DNA of 64,000 nucleotides. It comes from Rhea pennata. Its lineage: Eukaryota; Chordata; Aves; Rheiformes; Rheidae. Positions 22,831 through 33,257 of this stretch are shown one piece after another. Made by a program: the position numbers and the translations under genes. The notes beneath the pieces are model-generated. The model made no database searches. It was not told the origin of the DNA and saw nothing but the letters and a program-made list of their open reading frames with translations. The number at the start of each line of letters is the position of its first letter. The stretch's first letter is position 1. The DNA lies in contig NW_026907676.1 in assembly GCF_028389875.1 (NCBI RefSeq), positions 1,684,001-1,748,000 of the forward strand, written 5' to 3'.

Positions 22831-24241
22831 TGTGTGCTTTAGAAATTCCCCCTGTGGAAACAGCAAGGAGCTTGTGAGATGTTCCTGCAAGGTCTAAATG
22901 CTGTGTCTGTCTTTCAGGTGTCCACCTCCTTTTATGACACATTTGGAACTGTAATACATTAGAGGTTGGTGATTTTCTGTCCAAGTGTGCAGCCAGTGGA
23001 GAATGGGTGCCAAGTCTGTTGGAGGAGACAGAAGGAATGTCACCCCCAAACAGGTACCGGCCACATTTTGAAAGAGATGTTCTTTTCAGTGAAGTTGAGG
23101 CACAAATGAGTGGCAAGAAGTGGCCCGATCAGGGCTTGTGAGAGCACTCCTCTGCTTCCTGGAGAAGGGAAGTAACTGTGTATAGGACTGTGAGTGGATG
23201 CTGAGAGGCAGTGATTGTTGCAAAGCCTTGGAGGACTAGAAGGGAACTGCAGAGTTGGAGAGCTGGGCTTTCTGTGTTGTGGGGCACTTGGGGTGCCCTC
23301 TGTGTTGCTGATGCAGAGGTGCACGTTTGCTGGCCCCCGTCTGTGAGGTGAGCAGTGGCGTGGGCAGGGTGTCACAGTGCAGGGGTGCCGGGTGGTGGGT
23401 CCGGGTGGTGGTCCCAGTGTTTTGGTGCTCATCATGGGAGGAGATAGCTGGCGAGGGCGGTGCTGTGTGTGGGCAGTGGTACCAGAGTGTGGAGCTGGGG
23501 AGCACTGCGAGGTGGGGGTGTGACTATGCTGGCTGGGCCTAGGCTGCCCTGGTGTCATGGGCCAGATTTGCTGGCAGCCTGCTGCCTTTGATGCACTGAG
23601 GTTCAGGCCTTGGGGTTGCCAAGCGCTTGCCAGCACCTACAGCATGGATTTTTCCTGACGGCCAGGGAGTGTTTCTCCTTGCTCTGGGATGCGAACCAAG
23701 CCTGCATTTTCCCTCCTTTCCTCTCATTTCCTCTTGCTCATAAGAGCTTTGTTCTGCAGCAGTGTGTGCTGAGAGGAGCGGACGTTGTGGGAGATATGCT
23801 TTTCTGGGTGGGCCTTAGCCTGCTGGAATCCCTTTGAAGGAGCGAAGGCCTTGTGGTGTGGTGGTCTTTGGAGAAAGGCAGGTGAGTTCTTGGGAGCTGA
23901 CTGTCAAAGGGTGGAATCCTTCCTGTACCACATTTTTTTGGAGGAGTGCCTTTGAATGGGAGTAGCAAGGCAAAAGTGCCCTGCAAGGGATGTGCAGCCC
24001 ACGTCTCTCTTCCTTCCAGGTGCAGTCTCTGCAATTTACCCCACCATCGTGCTGTAGTGTGAGCTTTCTGTGCTGCAGCGGGGAAATAAGGAAGCAGCCA
24101 CGTGTAGCCATCAGTGTGGTGTGGTTAGGTGCTGACCCTGGCAAGGGACTGGATTTTTTCCTGTGCTTTGGGTGGTGGTGGTGAGGAGCCCCATGTAGCT
24201 CTCACTGTCTTTTGCCATTTCAGAAGAAAGTGTTTCTCCTG

Positions 24242-24790
24242 CTGTTGTCCAAAATCTGGGTTCTGTTACCCAGCGTGTAAGCAACCAATAGACACACAGG
24301 GTCAAGATATTTGTTTATTTCATTTCTGCGCAGAGATGGGCGCGAGGTGGTAAATCCACAAAGCTAGCACACCTTCTCCCCCTCTCATCCTTCATTTATA
24401 CACACTTTTCAGGGAGTATTTTATCCAAATCTTTCTATTGGTTACAGTTTCATTACATCAGTTAATTGCTCTGCAGTTGCGTTTTAACGCTCTTGTTAAT
24501 TAGCATAGGAAGTGAAGAAGAGGCGCTAACATCATTATCATGTCATTTCCATCTCATTATTCATTTAGGGTTGTGAAGTTTAATATGTTAATAAGCCTTA
24601 ATGAACCAAAGGTCACTTCTGGGTTACTCTGCTGTTTTTGTCTTACCTACCCATCGCATTCTTAGAAGCACTGCGGTTTTATGAAGGCTAATTTGGCCGG
24701 AGCTGGTTATATTTTGCAGTACGGCTTTTCTACCTCTCTTGTCCTAGATTCTTGTTACCTATTTGCAAGGCTTTTCTCACAGTATTTCTC
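24242..24790 (-). mobile_element. Solo LTR of an endogenous retrovirus, minus strand
   Basis: Read on the minus strand it has a TATAAA (24,395-24,400), an AATAAA (24,314-24,319) and a U5-like end with CCTGTGTGTCTATTGG. A TTTTGGACAACA-type boundary follows, where a primer-binding site would start. A related fragment is at 41,755-41,970. No internal retroviral genes adjoin it. It lies exactly at the junction of the left arm and the satellite. Confidence 0.75.
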
Positions 24791-24802
24791 TACCAGTATT
24801 TC

Positions 24803-27800
24803 TCTGTGGATCCCACTGACCGAGTCCCACCAATGCCAGTGGCTCGAACTCAGTGCAGCCGTGCATCCCACTGACCAAGTCCCACAAATGCAGGTGGCGC
24901 AGCCTCAGTACAGCTGTGCACCCCACTGACCGAGTCCAACCAATGCAGGTTGCGAGGGCTCGGTACAGCTGTGCCCCCCACTGACCAAGTCCGACCAATG
25001 CAGGTGGCTTGCCTTGGTACAGCTGTGCACCCCACTCACCAAGTCCCAGCAATGCTGGTGGTGCAGCCTTGGTACAGCTGTGCACCCCACTGACCGAGTC
25101 CCACCAATGCAAGTCGCTCGGCATTGACACTGCTGTGCACCCCACTGAACGAGTCCGACCAATGCAGTTGGCGAGGCATCAGTGCAGCTGTGCACCCACT
25201 GACCAAGTCCCACCAATGCAGCTGGCTCGGCATCGATACTGCTGTGCACCCCACTGACCACATTCCACCAATGTATGTCACGCAGGACCAGTACAGCTGT
25301 GCACCCCACTGACCGAGTCCCACCAATGCAGGTAGCAGAGCCTCATTACAGCTGTACACCCCACTGACCGAGTCCCACCAATGCCGGTGCCTAGGCCTCC
25401 GTACAGTTGTATGCCCCACTGACTCAGTCCCACCAATGCAGGTGGCGAGTCCTCATTACAGGTGTGCACCCCACTGACCGAGTCCCACCAATGCAGGCGG
25501 CGAAGCCTGAGTACAGTGGTGCACCCCACAGACTGAGTCCCACCAATGCAGGTTGCTCGGCCTCAGTATAGCTGTGTACCCCACTGACCGAGTCCCACTA
25601 ATGCATGTGGGGAGGCCTCAGTACAGCTTTCACCCCACTGACCGAGTCCCACCAATGCAGGTGGCGAGTCCTCATTACAGCTGTGCACCCCACTGACCGA
25701 ATTCCACCAATGTAGGTGGCGCAGCCTCATTACACTGTGCACCCCACTGACCAAGTCCCACCAATGCAGGTGGCACAGTCTGAGTACGGCTGTGCACCCC
25801 ACTGACCGAGTCCCACAAATGCAAGTTGTGTAGCCTCAGTACAGCTGTGCACCCCACTGATCGAGTCCCACCAATGCAGTTGTTGACGCCTCAGTACAGC
25901 TGTGCACCCCACTGACCGAGTCCCACCAATGCAGGTGGCTCGGCCTGAGTACAGCTGTGCACCCCATTGACCGAGTCCCACCAATGCACGTGGTTCGGCC
26001 TCGGTGCAGCTGTGCACCCCACTGACCGACTCCCACCAATGCAGGTGGCTTGGCCTCGGTACAGCTGTGCACCCCACTGACCAAGTCCCACCAATGCAGG
26101 TAGCGCAGTCTCAGCGCAGTTGTCCATCCCACTTACCAAGTCCCACCAAGGTAGGTCGAGCAGCCTCGCTGCATCTGTGTACCGCACTGACCGAGTCCCA
26201 ACAGTACAGGTGGCTCGGCCTCAGTACAGCTGTGCACCCGACTGACCGAGTTGCACCAATGTAGCTGGCTCGGCCTCTGTACAGCTGTGCACCCCACTGA
26301 CTGAGTCCCACCAATGCAGGTGGCTTGGCCTCGGTACAGCTGTATACCCCACTGACCAAGTCCCACCAATGCAGGTAGCACAGTCTCAGTGCAGTTGTCC
26401 ATCCAACTGACCAAGTCCCACCACTGCAGCTGGTGAAGGCTTTGTGCAGCTGTGTACCGCACTGACCGAGTCCCACCATTGCAAGAGGTGCAGACTCGGT
26501 ACAGCTGTGCACCCCACTGACCGAGTCCCACCAATGCTTGTGGTGCAGCCTCGGTACAACGGTGTACCCCACTGACCGAGTCCCAACAATACAGGTGGCT
26601 CGGTCTCAGTACAGCTGCGCAACCCACTGACCAAGTCCCAACAATGCTGGCTCGGCCTCAGTACAGCTGTGCACCCCACTGACCGAGTCCCACCAATGCA
26701 GGTGGCTCGGCCTCGGTACAGCTGTGCATCCCACTCACCGAGTCCCACCAATGCACGTGGAAAGTACTCAGTACAGTTGTGCAACCCACTGACCGAGTCC
26801 CACCAATGCAGGTGGTGCAGCCTCACTGCAGCTGTGCATCCGACTGACTGAGTCCCACCAATGCAGGTGGCTCGGCCTCAGTACAGCTCTGCACCCCACT
26901 GACCAAGTCACACCAATGCATGTGGCTTGGCCTCAGTACAACGGTGCACACCACTGACCGAGTCCCACCAATGCACGTACCTCGGCCTCGGTACAGCTGT
27001 GCACACCACTGACCGAGTCCCACCAATGCAGGTGGCTCAGCCTCGGTGCAGCTATGCTCACCACTGACCGAGTGCCACCAATGTAGTTACCGAGGACTCG
27101 GTAGAGCTATGCAACCCATTGACCAAGTCCCACCAATGCAGGTGGCTCGGCCTCGGTACAGCTATGCACCCCACTCATCGATTCCCACCAATGTATGCGG
27201 CTCGGCCTCGGTACCGCTGTGCACCTTGCTGACTGAGTGCCACCAATGCAGGTGGTGCAGCCTCAGTACAGCTGTGCACCCCACTGACCAAGTCCCACCA
27301 ATGCAGGTAGCGCAGTCTCAGTGCAGTTGTCCATCCCACTGACCAAGTCCCACCAATGCAGGTAGCGCAGTCTCAGTGCACTTGTCCATCCCACTGACCG
27401 CGTCCCACCAATGCACGTGGCTCTGCCTCGGTACAACGGTGCACCTTACTGACCGAGTCCCACCAATGCAGGTGGCGAGGAGTCAGTAGAGCTATGCAAC
27501 CCAGTGACCGTGTCCGACCAATGCAGGTGGCTTGCTTCGGTACAGCTGTGCAGCCCACTGACCGACTCCCACCAATGCAGGTGGCTCCGTCTCAGTACAG
27601 CTCTGCACCCCACTGACCGAGTCACACCAAAGCAGGTCTTGCGGCCTCAGTATAGCTGTGCACCCCACTGACCGAGTCACACCAAAGCAGGTCTTGCGGC
27701 CTCAGTACAGCTGTGTACCGTACTGACCAAGTCCAACTAAGGCAAGTGGCTCGGCCTCAGTACAGCTGTGCAACCCACTAACAAGTCCCAACAATGCAGG

Positions 27801-30620
27801 TGGCTCGGCCTCAGTACAGCTGTGCACCCCACTGACCGAGTCCCACCAATGCATGTGGCTTGGCCTCAGTACAACGGAGCACACCACTGACCAAGTCCCA
27901 CCAATGCACGTCCCTCGGCCTCAGTACAGCTGTGCATCCTACTGACCTAGTCCCAACAATGCAGGTGGTGCAGACTCGGTACAGATGTGCACCCCACTGA
28001 TCAAGTCCCACCAATGCAGCTGGCTCGCCTCGGTACAGCTGTGCAGCCCACTGACCTCGTCCCACCAATGCAGGTGGCTCGGCCTCGATGCAGCTGTGTA
28101 CCCCATTGACCGAGTCCCACGAGTACAGGTGACTCAGCCTCGGTACAGCTGTGCAACCCACTGACCGAGTCCCACCAATGCTTGTGGTGCAGCCTCAGTA
28201 CAACAGTGTACCCCACTGACCGAGTCCCAACAATACAGGTGGCTCGGCCTCGGTACTGCTGTTCACCCACTGACCGAGTCCAACCAATGTAGGTGGCTTG
28301 GCCTAAGTAGAGCTGTGCACACCATTTACCGAGTCCCACCAATGCACGTGGTTTGGCCTCGGTGCAGCTGTGCACCCCACTGACCTCGTCCCACCAATGC
28401 AGGTGGCGAGGCCTCGGTGCAGCTGTGCACCCCACTGACCAAGTCCCACCAAGGCAGGTAGAGCAGTCTCAGTGCTGTTGTCCATCCCACTGACCAAGTC
28501 CCACCAATGCTTGTAGTGTAGCCTTGGTACAATGGTGCACCCCACTGACAGTCCCACCAATGCACGTGGCTCGGCCTCGGTACAACGGTGCACACCACTG
28601 ATCGAGTCACACGAAAGCAGGTCTTGGGGCCTCAGTACAGCTGTGTACCGCACTGACCGAGTCCCACCAATGTAGGAACCGAGGACTCGGTACAACTGTT
28701 CAACCCACTGACCGAGTCCCACCAAAGCATGTGGCTCGGCCTTGGTACAACGGTGCACCCCACTGACCGACTCCAACCAATGCAGGTGGCGAGGAGTCGG
28801 TAGAGCTATGCAACCCAGTGACCGTGTCCGACCAATGCAGGTGGCTTGCCTCTGTGCAGCTGCGCAGCCCACTGACCGACTCCCACCAATGCAGGTGGCG
28901 AGGAGTCGGTAGAGCTATGCAACCCAGTGACCGTGTCCGACGAATGCAGGTGGCTTGCCTCAGTACAGATGTGCAACCCACTGACCAAGTCACATCAAAG
29001 CAGGTTTTGCGGACTCAGTACAGCTGTGTACCGCACTGACCGAGTCCAACTAATTTAGGTGGCTCGGCCTCAGTACAGCTGTGCACCCCACTGACCGAGT
29101 CCCACCAATGCATGAGGCTTGGCCTCAGTACAACGGTGCACACCACTGACCAAGTCCCACCAATGCACGTCTATCGGCCTCGGTACAGCTGTGCACCCCA
29201 CTGACCGAGTCCCACCAATGCAGGTGGTGCAGACTCGGTACAGATGTGCACCCCACTGATCAATTCCAACGAATGAAGGTGGCTCGCCTCGGTACAAATG
29301 TGCAGCCCACTTACCGAATCCCACCAATGCAGGTGGTGAGGCCTCAATGCAGCTGTGTACGCCACTTACCGAGTCCTACCAATGCAAGTGGCTCGGCCTT
29401 GATGCAGCTGTGCACCCCAATGACCGCGTCCCAAAAATGCAGGTGGCGAGGCCTCGGTAGAGCTGTGCACCCCATCGACCGAGTCCCACCAGTGCAGGTG
29501 ACTCGGCCTCGGTACAGCTGTGCAACCCACTGACCGAGTCCCACCAATGCTTGTGGTGCAGCCATGGTACAACGGTGTACCCCACTGACCGAGTCCCAAC
29601 ATCACAGGTGGCGAGGCCTTGGTACAGCTCTGCACCCCACTGACCGAGTTGCACCAATGTAGCTGGCTCGGCCTCGGTACAGCTGTGCATCCCACTGACC
29701 GAGTCCCACCAATGGAGGAGGCTTGGCCTCAGTACAGCTGTGCAACCCACTGACCGAGTCCCACCAATGCAGGTAGTGCACAGTAAGTACAGCAGTGCAT
29801 CCCAGTGACCAAGTCCCACCAATGCACGTGGCTCACATCGGTACAGCTTTGCACCCCACTGACCGCATCCCACCAATACAGGTAGCACGGCCTCAGTGCA
29901 GCTGTGTACCCCACGGACCGAGTCCCACCAATGAAGGTCGTGCAGCCTCACTACAGCTGTGTACCGCAGTGACCGAGTCCCACCAATGCAGGTGGCTCGG
30001 CCACAGTGCAGCAGTGCACCCCACTGACCAAGTGCCACCATTGCATGTGGCTCTGCATCGGTACAGCTGTGCTCCACACTGACCGTGTCCCACCAATGAA
30101 GTTGGCGAAGCTTCGGTACAGCTGTGAACCCCACTGCCCGAGTCCAAGCAATGGAAGTGGCGAGGCCTCTGTAAAGCTGTGCACCCCACGCACCGAGTCC
30201 CACCAATGCAGGTGGCAAGGCCTGGTACAGTGGTGTAACCCACTGACCGAGTCCCACCAATGCAGGTGGCACGGCACAGTGCAGCTGTGCACCCCACTGA
30301 CCGAGTCCCACCAATGCAGGTGGTACAGGCCTCGGTACAGCTGTGCACCCCACTCACCGAGCCCCACCAATGCAAGTGGCAAAGCCTGAGTACAGCTGTG
30401 CACCCCAGTGACCGAATCCCACCAATGCAGGTGGCGCGGCCCCGCTACCGCTGTGCACGCCACTGACCAAGTCCCACCAATGCAGGTGACGCAGCCTTAG
30501 TACAGCTGTGCACCCCACTGTCCGAGTCCCTCCGATGCGGGTGGCGCAGCCTTGGTACAGCTGTGCACCCCACTCACCGACTCACACCGATGCAGGTGGC
30601 TCTGCGTCCGTACATTGGTT
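24803..30620. repeat. 55-bp satellite array, roughly 105 units
   Basis: A head-to-tail array with a fixed 55-base period. The unit contains, in order, CCCCACTGACCGAGTCCCAC, CAATGCAGGTGGC, TCGGCCTC and GTACAGCTGTGCA. Each typical unit therefore has a CCAAT box (in CACCAATGCA) and a CAGCTG E-box. Variation is concentrated at three CpG sites (ACCGAG/ACCAAG, CTCGGC/CTTGGC, CTCGGT/CTCAGT). A few units carry 1-2 base losses, which shift phase. Long minus-strand open frames here (up to 325 codons at 29,376-30,353) are a by-product of the repeat and not genes. I do not recognise the satellite family. Confidence 0.97.
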
Positions 30621-30731
30621 CGGTTCACCAATCTGACAATGCTGCAAACCCCAGGAATCCCATTCTCGTCACCAATTTATGTTCTAGTTAGATTCCCGGG
30701 GCTAAACATCTCGTTTGGCAAGCCAGTGCAA

Positions 30732-30776
<45 letters not shown>

Positions 30777-31357
30777 CTCTTCAGTAGCAAGCAGTTTTTC
30801 AGGAGATACTTACAAACAGACTGACCCGATGGTAATCTCGAGAAGGACCACTCCAATGCTTGACCCGATCGTCTGCATGGCGAGAGAGAGAGTCGACAGG
30901 CACAATCTTTGCGGGCGTCCCCGAGGAGGCAAAGTGGTCCTCTGTTGTGTAGCAGCCTCTCTCTCCTTCGGAAAAAATAAGGTATTTATGATTATTTGCG
31001 GTAGGCAGGAGTCCTGGCAGGAGTCCTGGCACATGGGGCCATCAAATGCAGGGAGTCTAGCCCAACTCCGCCCCAGTCGCATAACCGGGCTAGATTTATT
31101 TCGGGCGCCACACTTGACTTTGGGGGTTGCTACTTCATTACTCTTCAACTTCTGACCTTCATGTTAACTACTTCTCATGGTTATTCTGTGGCTGGAAGCC
31201 ACACAATCCATACGTAACCAACTGCTGTTCTTTCTCTCAGATTTCCAAGACCTTGTTAGTTACGTATTTGTATGCCACTTAACACAGCGGTATTGTTCTA
31301 GGCACTAAAAAGTTACAACACAGACCATTCCCTTCAAGTCTCACGTAGTACGGATAC
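30621..31357 (-). mobile_element. Endogenous-retrovirus/LTR-like fragment(s)
   Basis: On the minus strand there are stretches that look like retroviral leader sequence: a TGGCGCCCGAA motif (rc of 31,107-31,117), matching the start of a tRNA-Lys-type primer-binding site, and TTGGTGACGAGAATGGGA (rc of 30,661-30,678), typical of sequence after a primer-binding site. AT-rich LTR-like sequence lies on the high-coordinate side. No retroviral gene is intact. The pieces may come from two insertions. Confidence 0.45.
30736..30772 (+). repeat. (AC)n microsatellite
   Basis: An uninterrupted AC run of 37 bases. Confidence 0.98.
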
Positions 31358-33257
31358 AAGCACCTACAAATTGACAGCAGGATGCCACTTCCATTTCTAG
31401 GGCCAACGTTGAGAGATCAGCCCAGGCAGCAGCTGCACTGGAAAGGCTGTCTGACACTGACAGAGCAACTCAGCACTGCAACAGCCCTCCACATAATGCC
31501 ACACCTCTGCTGTGCCAGCTGTGCCACCGTCTCTGCCCCACACAGCTGCCTCGTCTACTACATGCAGCCAAGTGCCAGCAAGAAGACAGGCATGCAGAGC
31601 ACTCCCCACTTGCACACTCCCCTGGCACTGCTCTCCTCACTGCCTTCCCTTGACTCCAAAACCCAGGCACGCAGGGAACCTCTTGCACTAACACCAAAGG
31701 TGGCCAAGGCACTCCAGGCTCACAAGGCACATGCAAATGATCAGGCGCAGAGCTGGCTCCTGGCATGATGCGGTTCTTTACACTGGGCAGGATCCTGCTC
31801 TCTTTGGGCAGAGCAGGCTGCTGCTTTCCATCCCCAATCTGCTCAAGAATCTCCACCTAAGTATGGAGGGAACTCTGCAAAGATGCAGAGGTTTTGAAAT
31901 GAGGCCCTAGCAAGGAGACAGCCCCAGGCTGGAGGGCTGCTGAAATGCCAGCTCTCCTGGCTGCGCGGCCTCTGCAGCAGGAGTCCAGGCTCCACAGCTG
32001 GGTTCACACTGCACTGAGGGTTGAGTGCCATGAGCAGCCTGGCCCTGGGCACATCTTCAGCCCTCGCAGAGCCAGGAGCCCAACGGCTCTGAGACCTCTG
32101 TTCAAGCTACCAAGGATTTCGGGCACTCACACAAAGGCACTCGACAGATGCTGGCTTTCATTATAAGGGTCTTTCACTCATCCTACAGGGCACCACAACC
32201 TTCTAGGAAAAGCAAGGTTCTCATTTCCTGAGTGTGCTGGCAGTAACAGCATCTGTATGATGTGGGACGTGTAGCACAGCAGAGGTACCAGCAGGTGAAC
32301 CCACACACCCCAGATCACCCATGGAAGATGGGCGCATTCATGGAAGCCTTCACATCCACGCATAGCCTCATCTCATTCACTTGCAGCCACTTTCACAGAG
32401 GGCTCACAATGGTGGCAAAGATGCTGACAGCTACAGGGACACACCCTGGCATCCTGCCTCCATCCTCAGTGGCTCGAGAATTGCACGGGGAACCTACACA
32501 ACTGGAGCAACCTAGATAGAAAGAAAGACAGAATCGATTAGGATGCAGTACGTTCTGAGATGGGAAGATGCAAGGAGGGTCCAGATTCCACAGAAAGCCT
32601 TGAAGGAATGAGCAGACCACATTCTCCAGCAGAGTCCGTAAAACCCAGAAGACTCAGGAAGCATCAAGACCTTCAGAAACTGCAAGCCTGGACCTCAGCT
32701 GACAGAAAACAACTAACTGCAAGCATCCCTCGCTCACACCAGGATGCTCCAAGCAGGGAGCACAGTCAGCACCAGTGCTCACCCAGGGCTCCCACAAGGA
32801 CACTGGGATGGCAGGCTGGCCTCTGGGAGCAGAGCACTGCTCTCTCCACACACCTCCTCCCATGCTGAGCAGCACAACACTGAGCCAACATGTGCCTGTG
32901 CATCACTGGTGCACAGGGCACAGCACCACACATGGCAGCACACAGGACACCCCCAAGGGCCCCACAACACAGAAAGCCCAACTCTCCAGCCCTTCCAGTC
33001 CCTTCTAGGCCTCCAACGCCTTGGAAACAGTGCTTCCTCGGAACATCCACTCACAGCCCTGACATGGTCACTTCCCATCTCCAGGAAGCAGAGAGCAAGC
33101 ACTCTCACAGCTGCTGATCAGGCCAGCTCTTGCTGCTCACTTTTGCCTCACATGCCCTCAAGGCACTCACCCAAAAGGGCCTCCCTACTGACAGGCCCCT
33201 AGAGCCTTCAAAGGGAAGCCCATCCTCACGCCTTCTCTTCCCTACAGCTCAGAGGCA
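31358..33257 (-). repeat. Inner extension of the arm unit, present on the right side only
   Basis: In reverse complement this matches the end of the third copy (about 53,200-55,590); for example the segment at 31,358-31,410 pairs with 55,540-55,590. It has no counterpart next to the left arm, where the LTR and satellite sit instead. Part of it (about 32,750-33,130) is itself related to 34,680-35,080, an older internal duplication. Confidence 0.75.
32396..32511 (-). other. Exon-like block conserved with 54,335-54,450
   Basis: On the minus strand an acceptor (CTTTCTTTCTATCTAG, AG at 32,512-32,513) is followed by 116 open bases ending in TGA. The third copy has the same acceptor, the same 116-base length and the same stop. 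In frame 3 both share EDGGRMPGCVPV and IFATIV, while the first half has diverged. The product is unknown. Confidence 0.3.

Larger units (their letters stand above)
14995..24241 (+). repeat. Inverted repeat (palindrome), left arm
   Basis: The block matches the reverse complement of 33,258-43,749 along its length. The outer edge is sharp: gctctcc(a/g)tgcaaggg-type sequence is shared, and nothing matches beyond 14,995 / 43,749. At the inner edge a CCATTTCAGAAGAAAGTG segment (24,216-24,233) matches 33,265-33,282, after which the left side runs into an LTR. Between them the right arm has about 670 extra bases (roughly 33,290-33,960). The arm carries two CpG islands and no convincing protein gene. 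Sampled blocks are closer between arms near the centre than near the outside. Confidence 0.93.

Noticed and set aside
23040-23636. 198-codon open frame mirrored at 34,548-35,144
   Set aside because: Near-identity reflects the recent palindrome. The third copy breaks the frame (52,377-52,929), composition is Ser/Pro/Thr/His-rich as for antisense of G-rich sequence, and no domain is seen.
24777-30466. Dozens of overlapping open frames of 60-325 codons on both strands
   Set aside because: They all arise from one 55-base repeat lacking stops in some phases; the peptide merely repeats every 55 residues.
24803-30620. CRISPR-like array
   Set aside because: Units are contiguous with no unique spacers, and the sequence is from a vertebrate.
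30621-31357. Complete endogenous provirus
   Set aside because: Only leader-like and LTR-like stretches are visible; no gag, pol or env frames are present.
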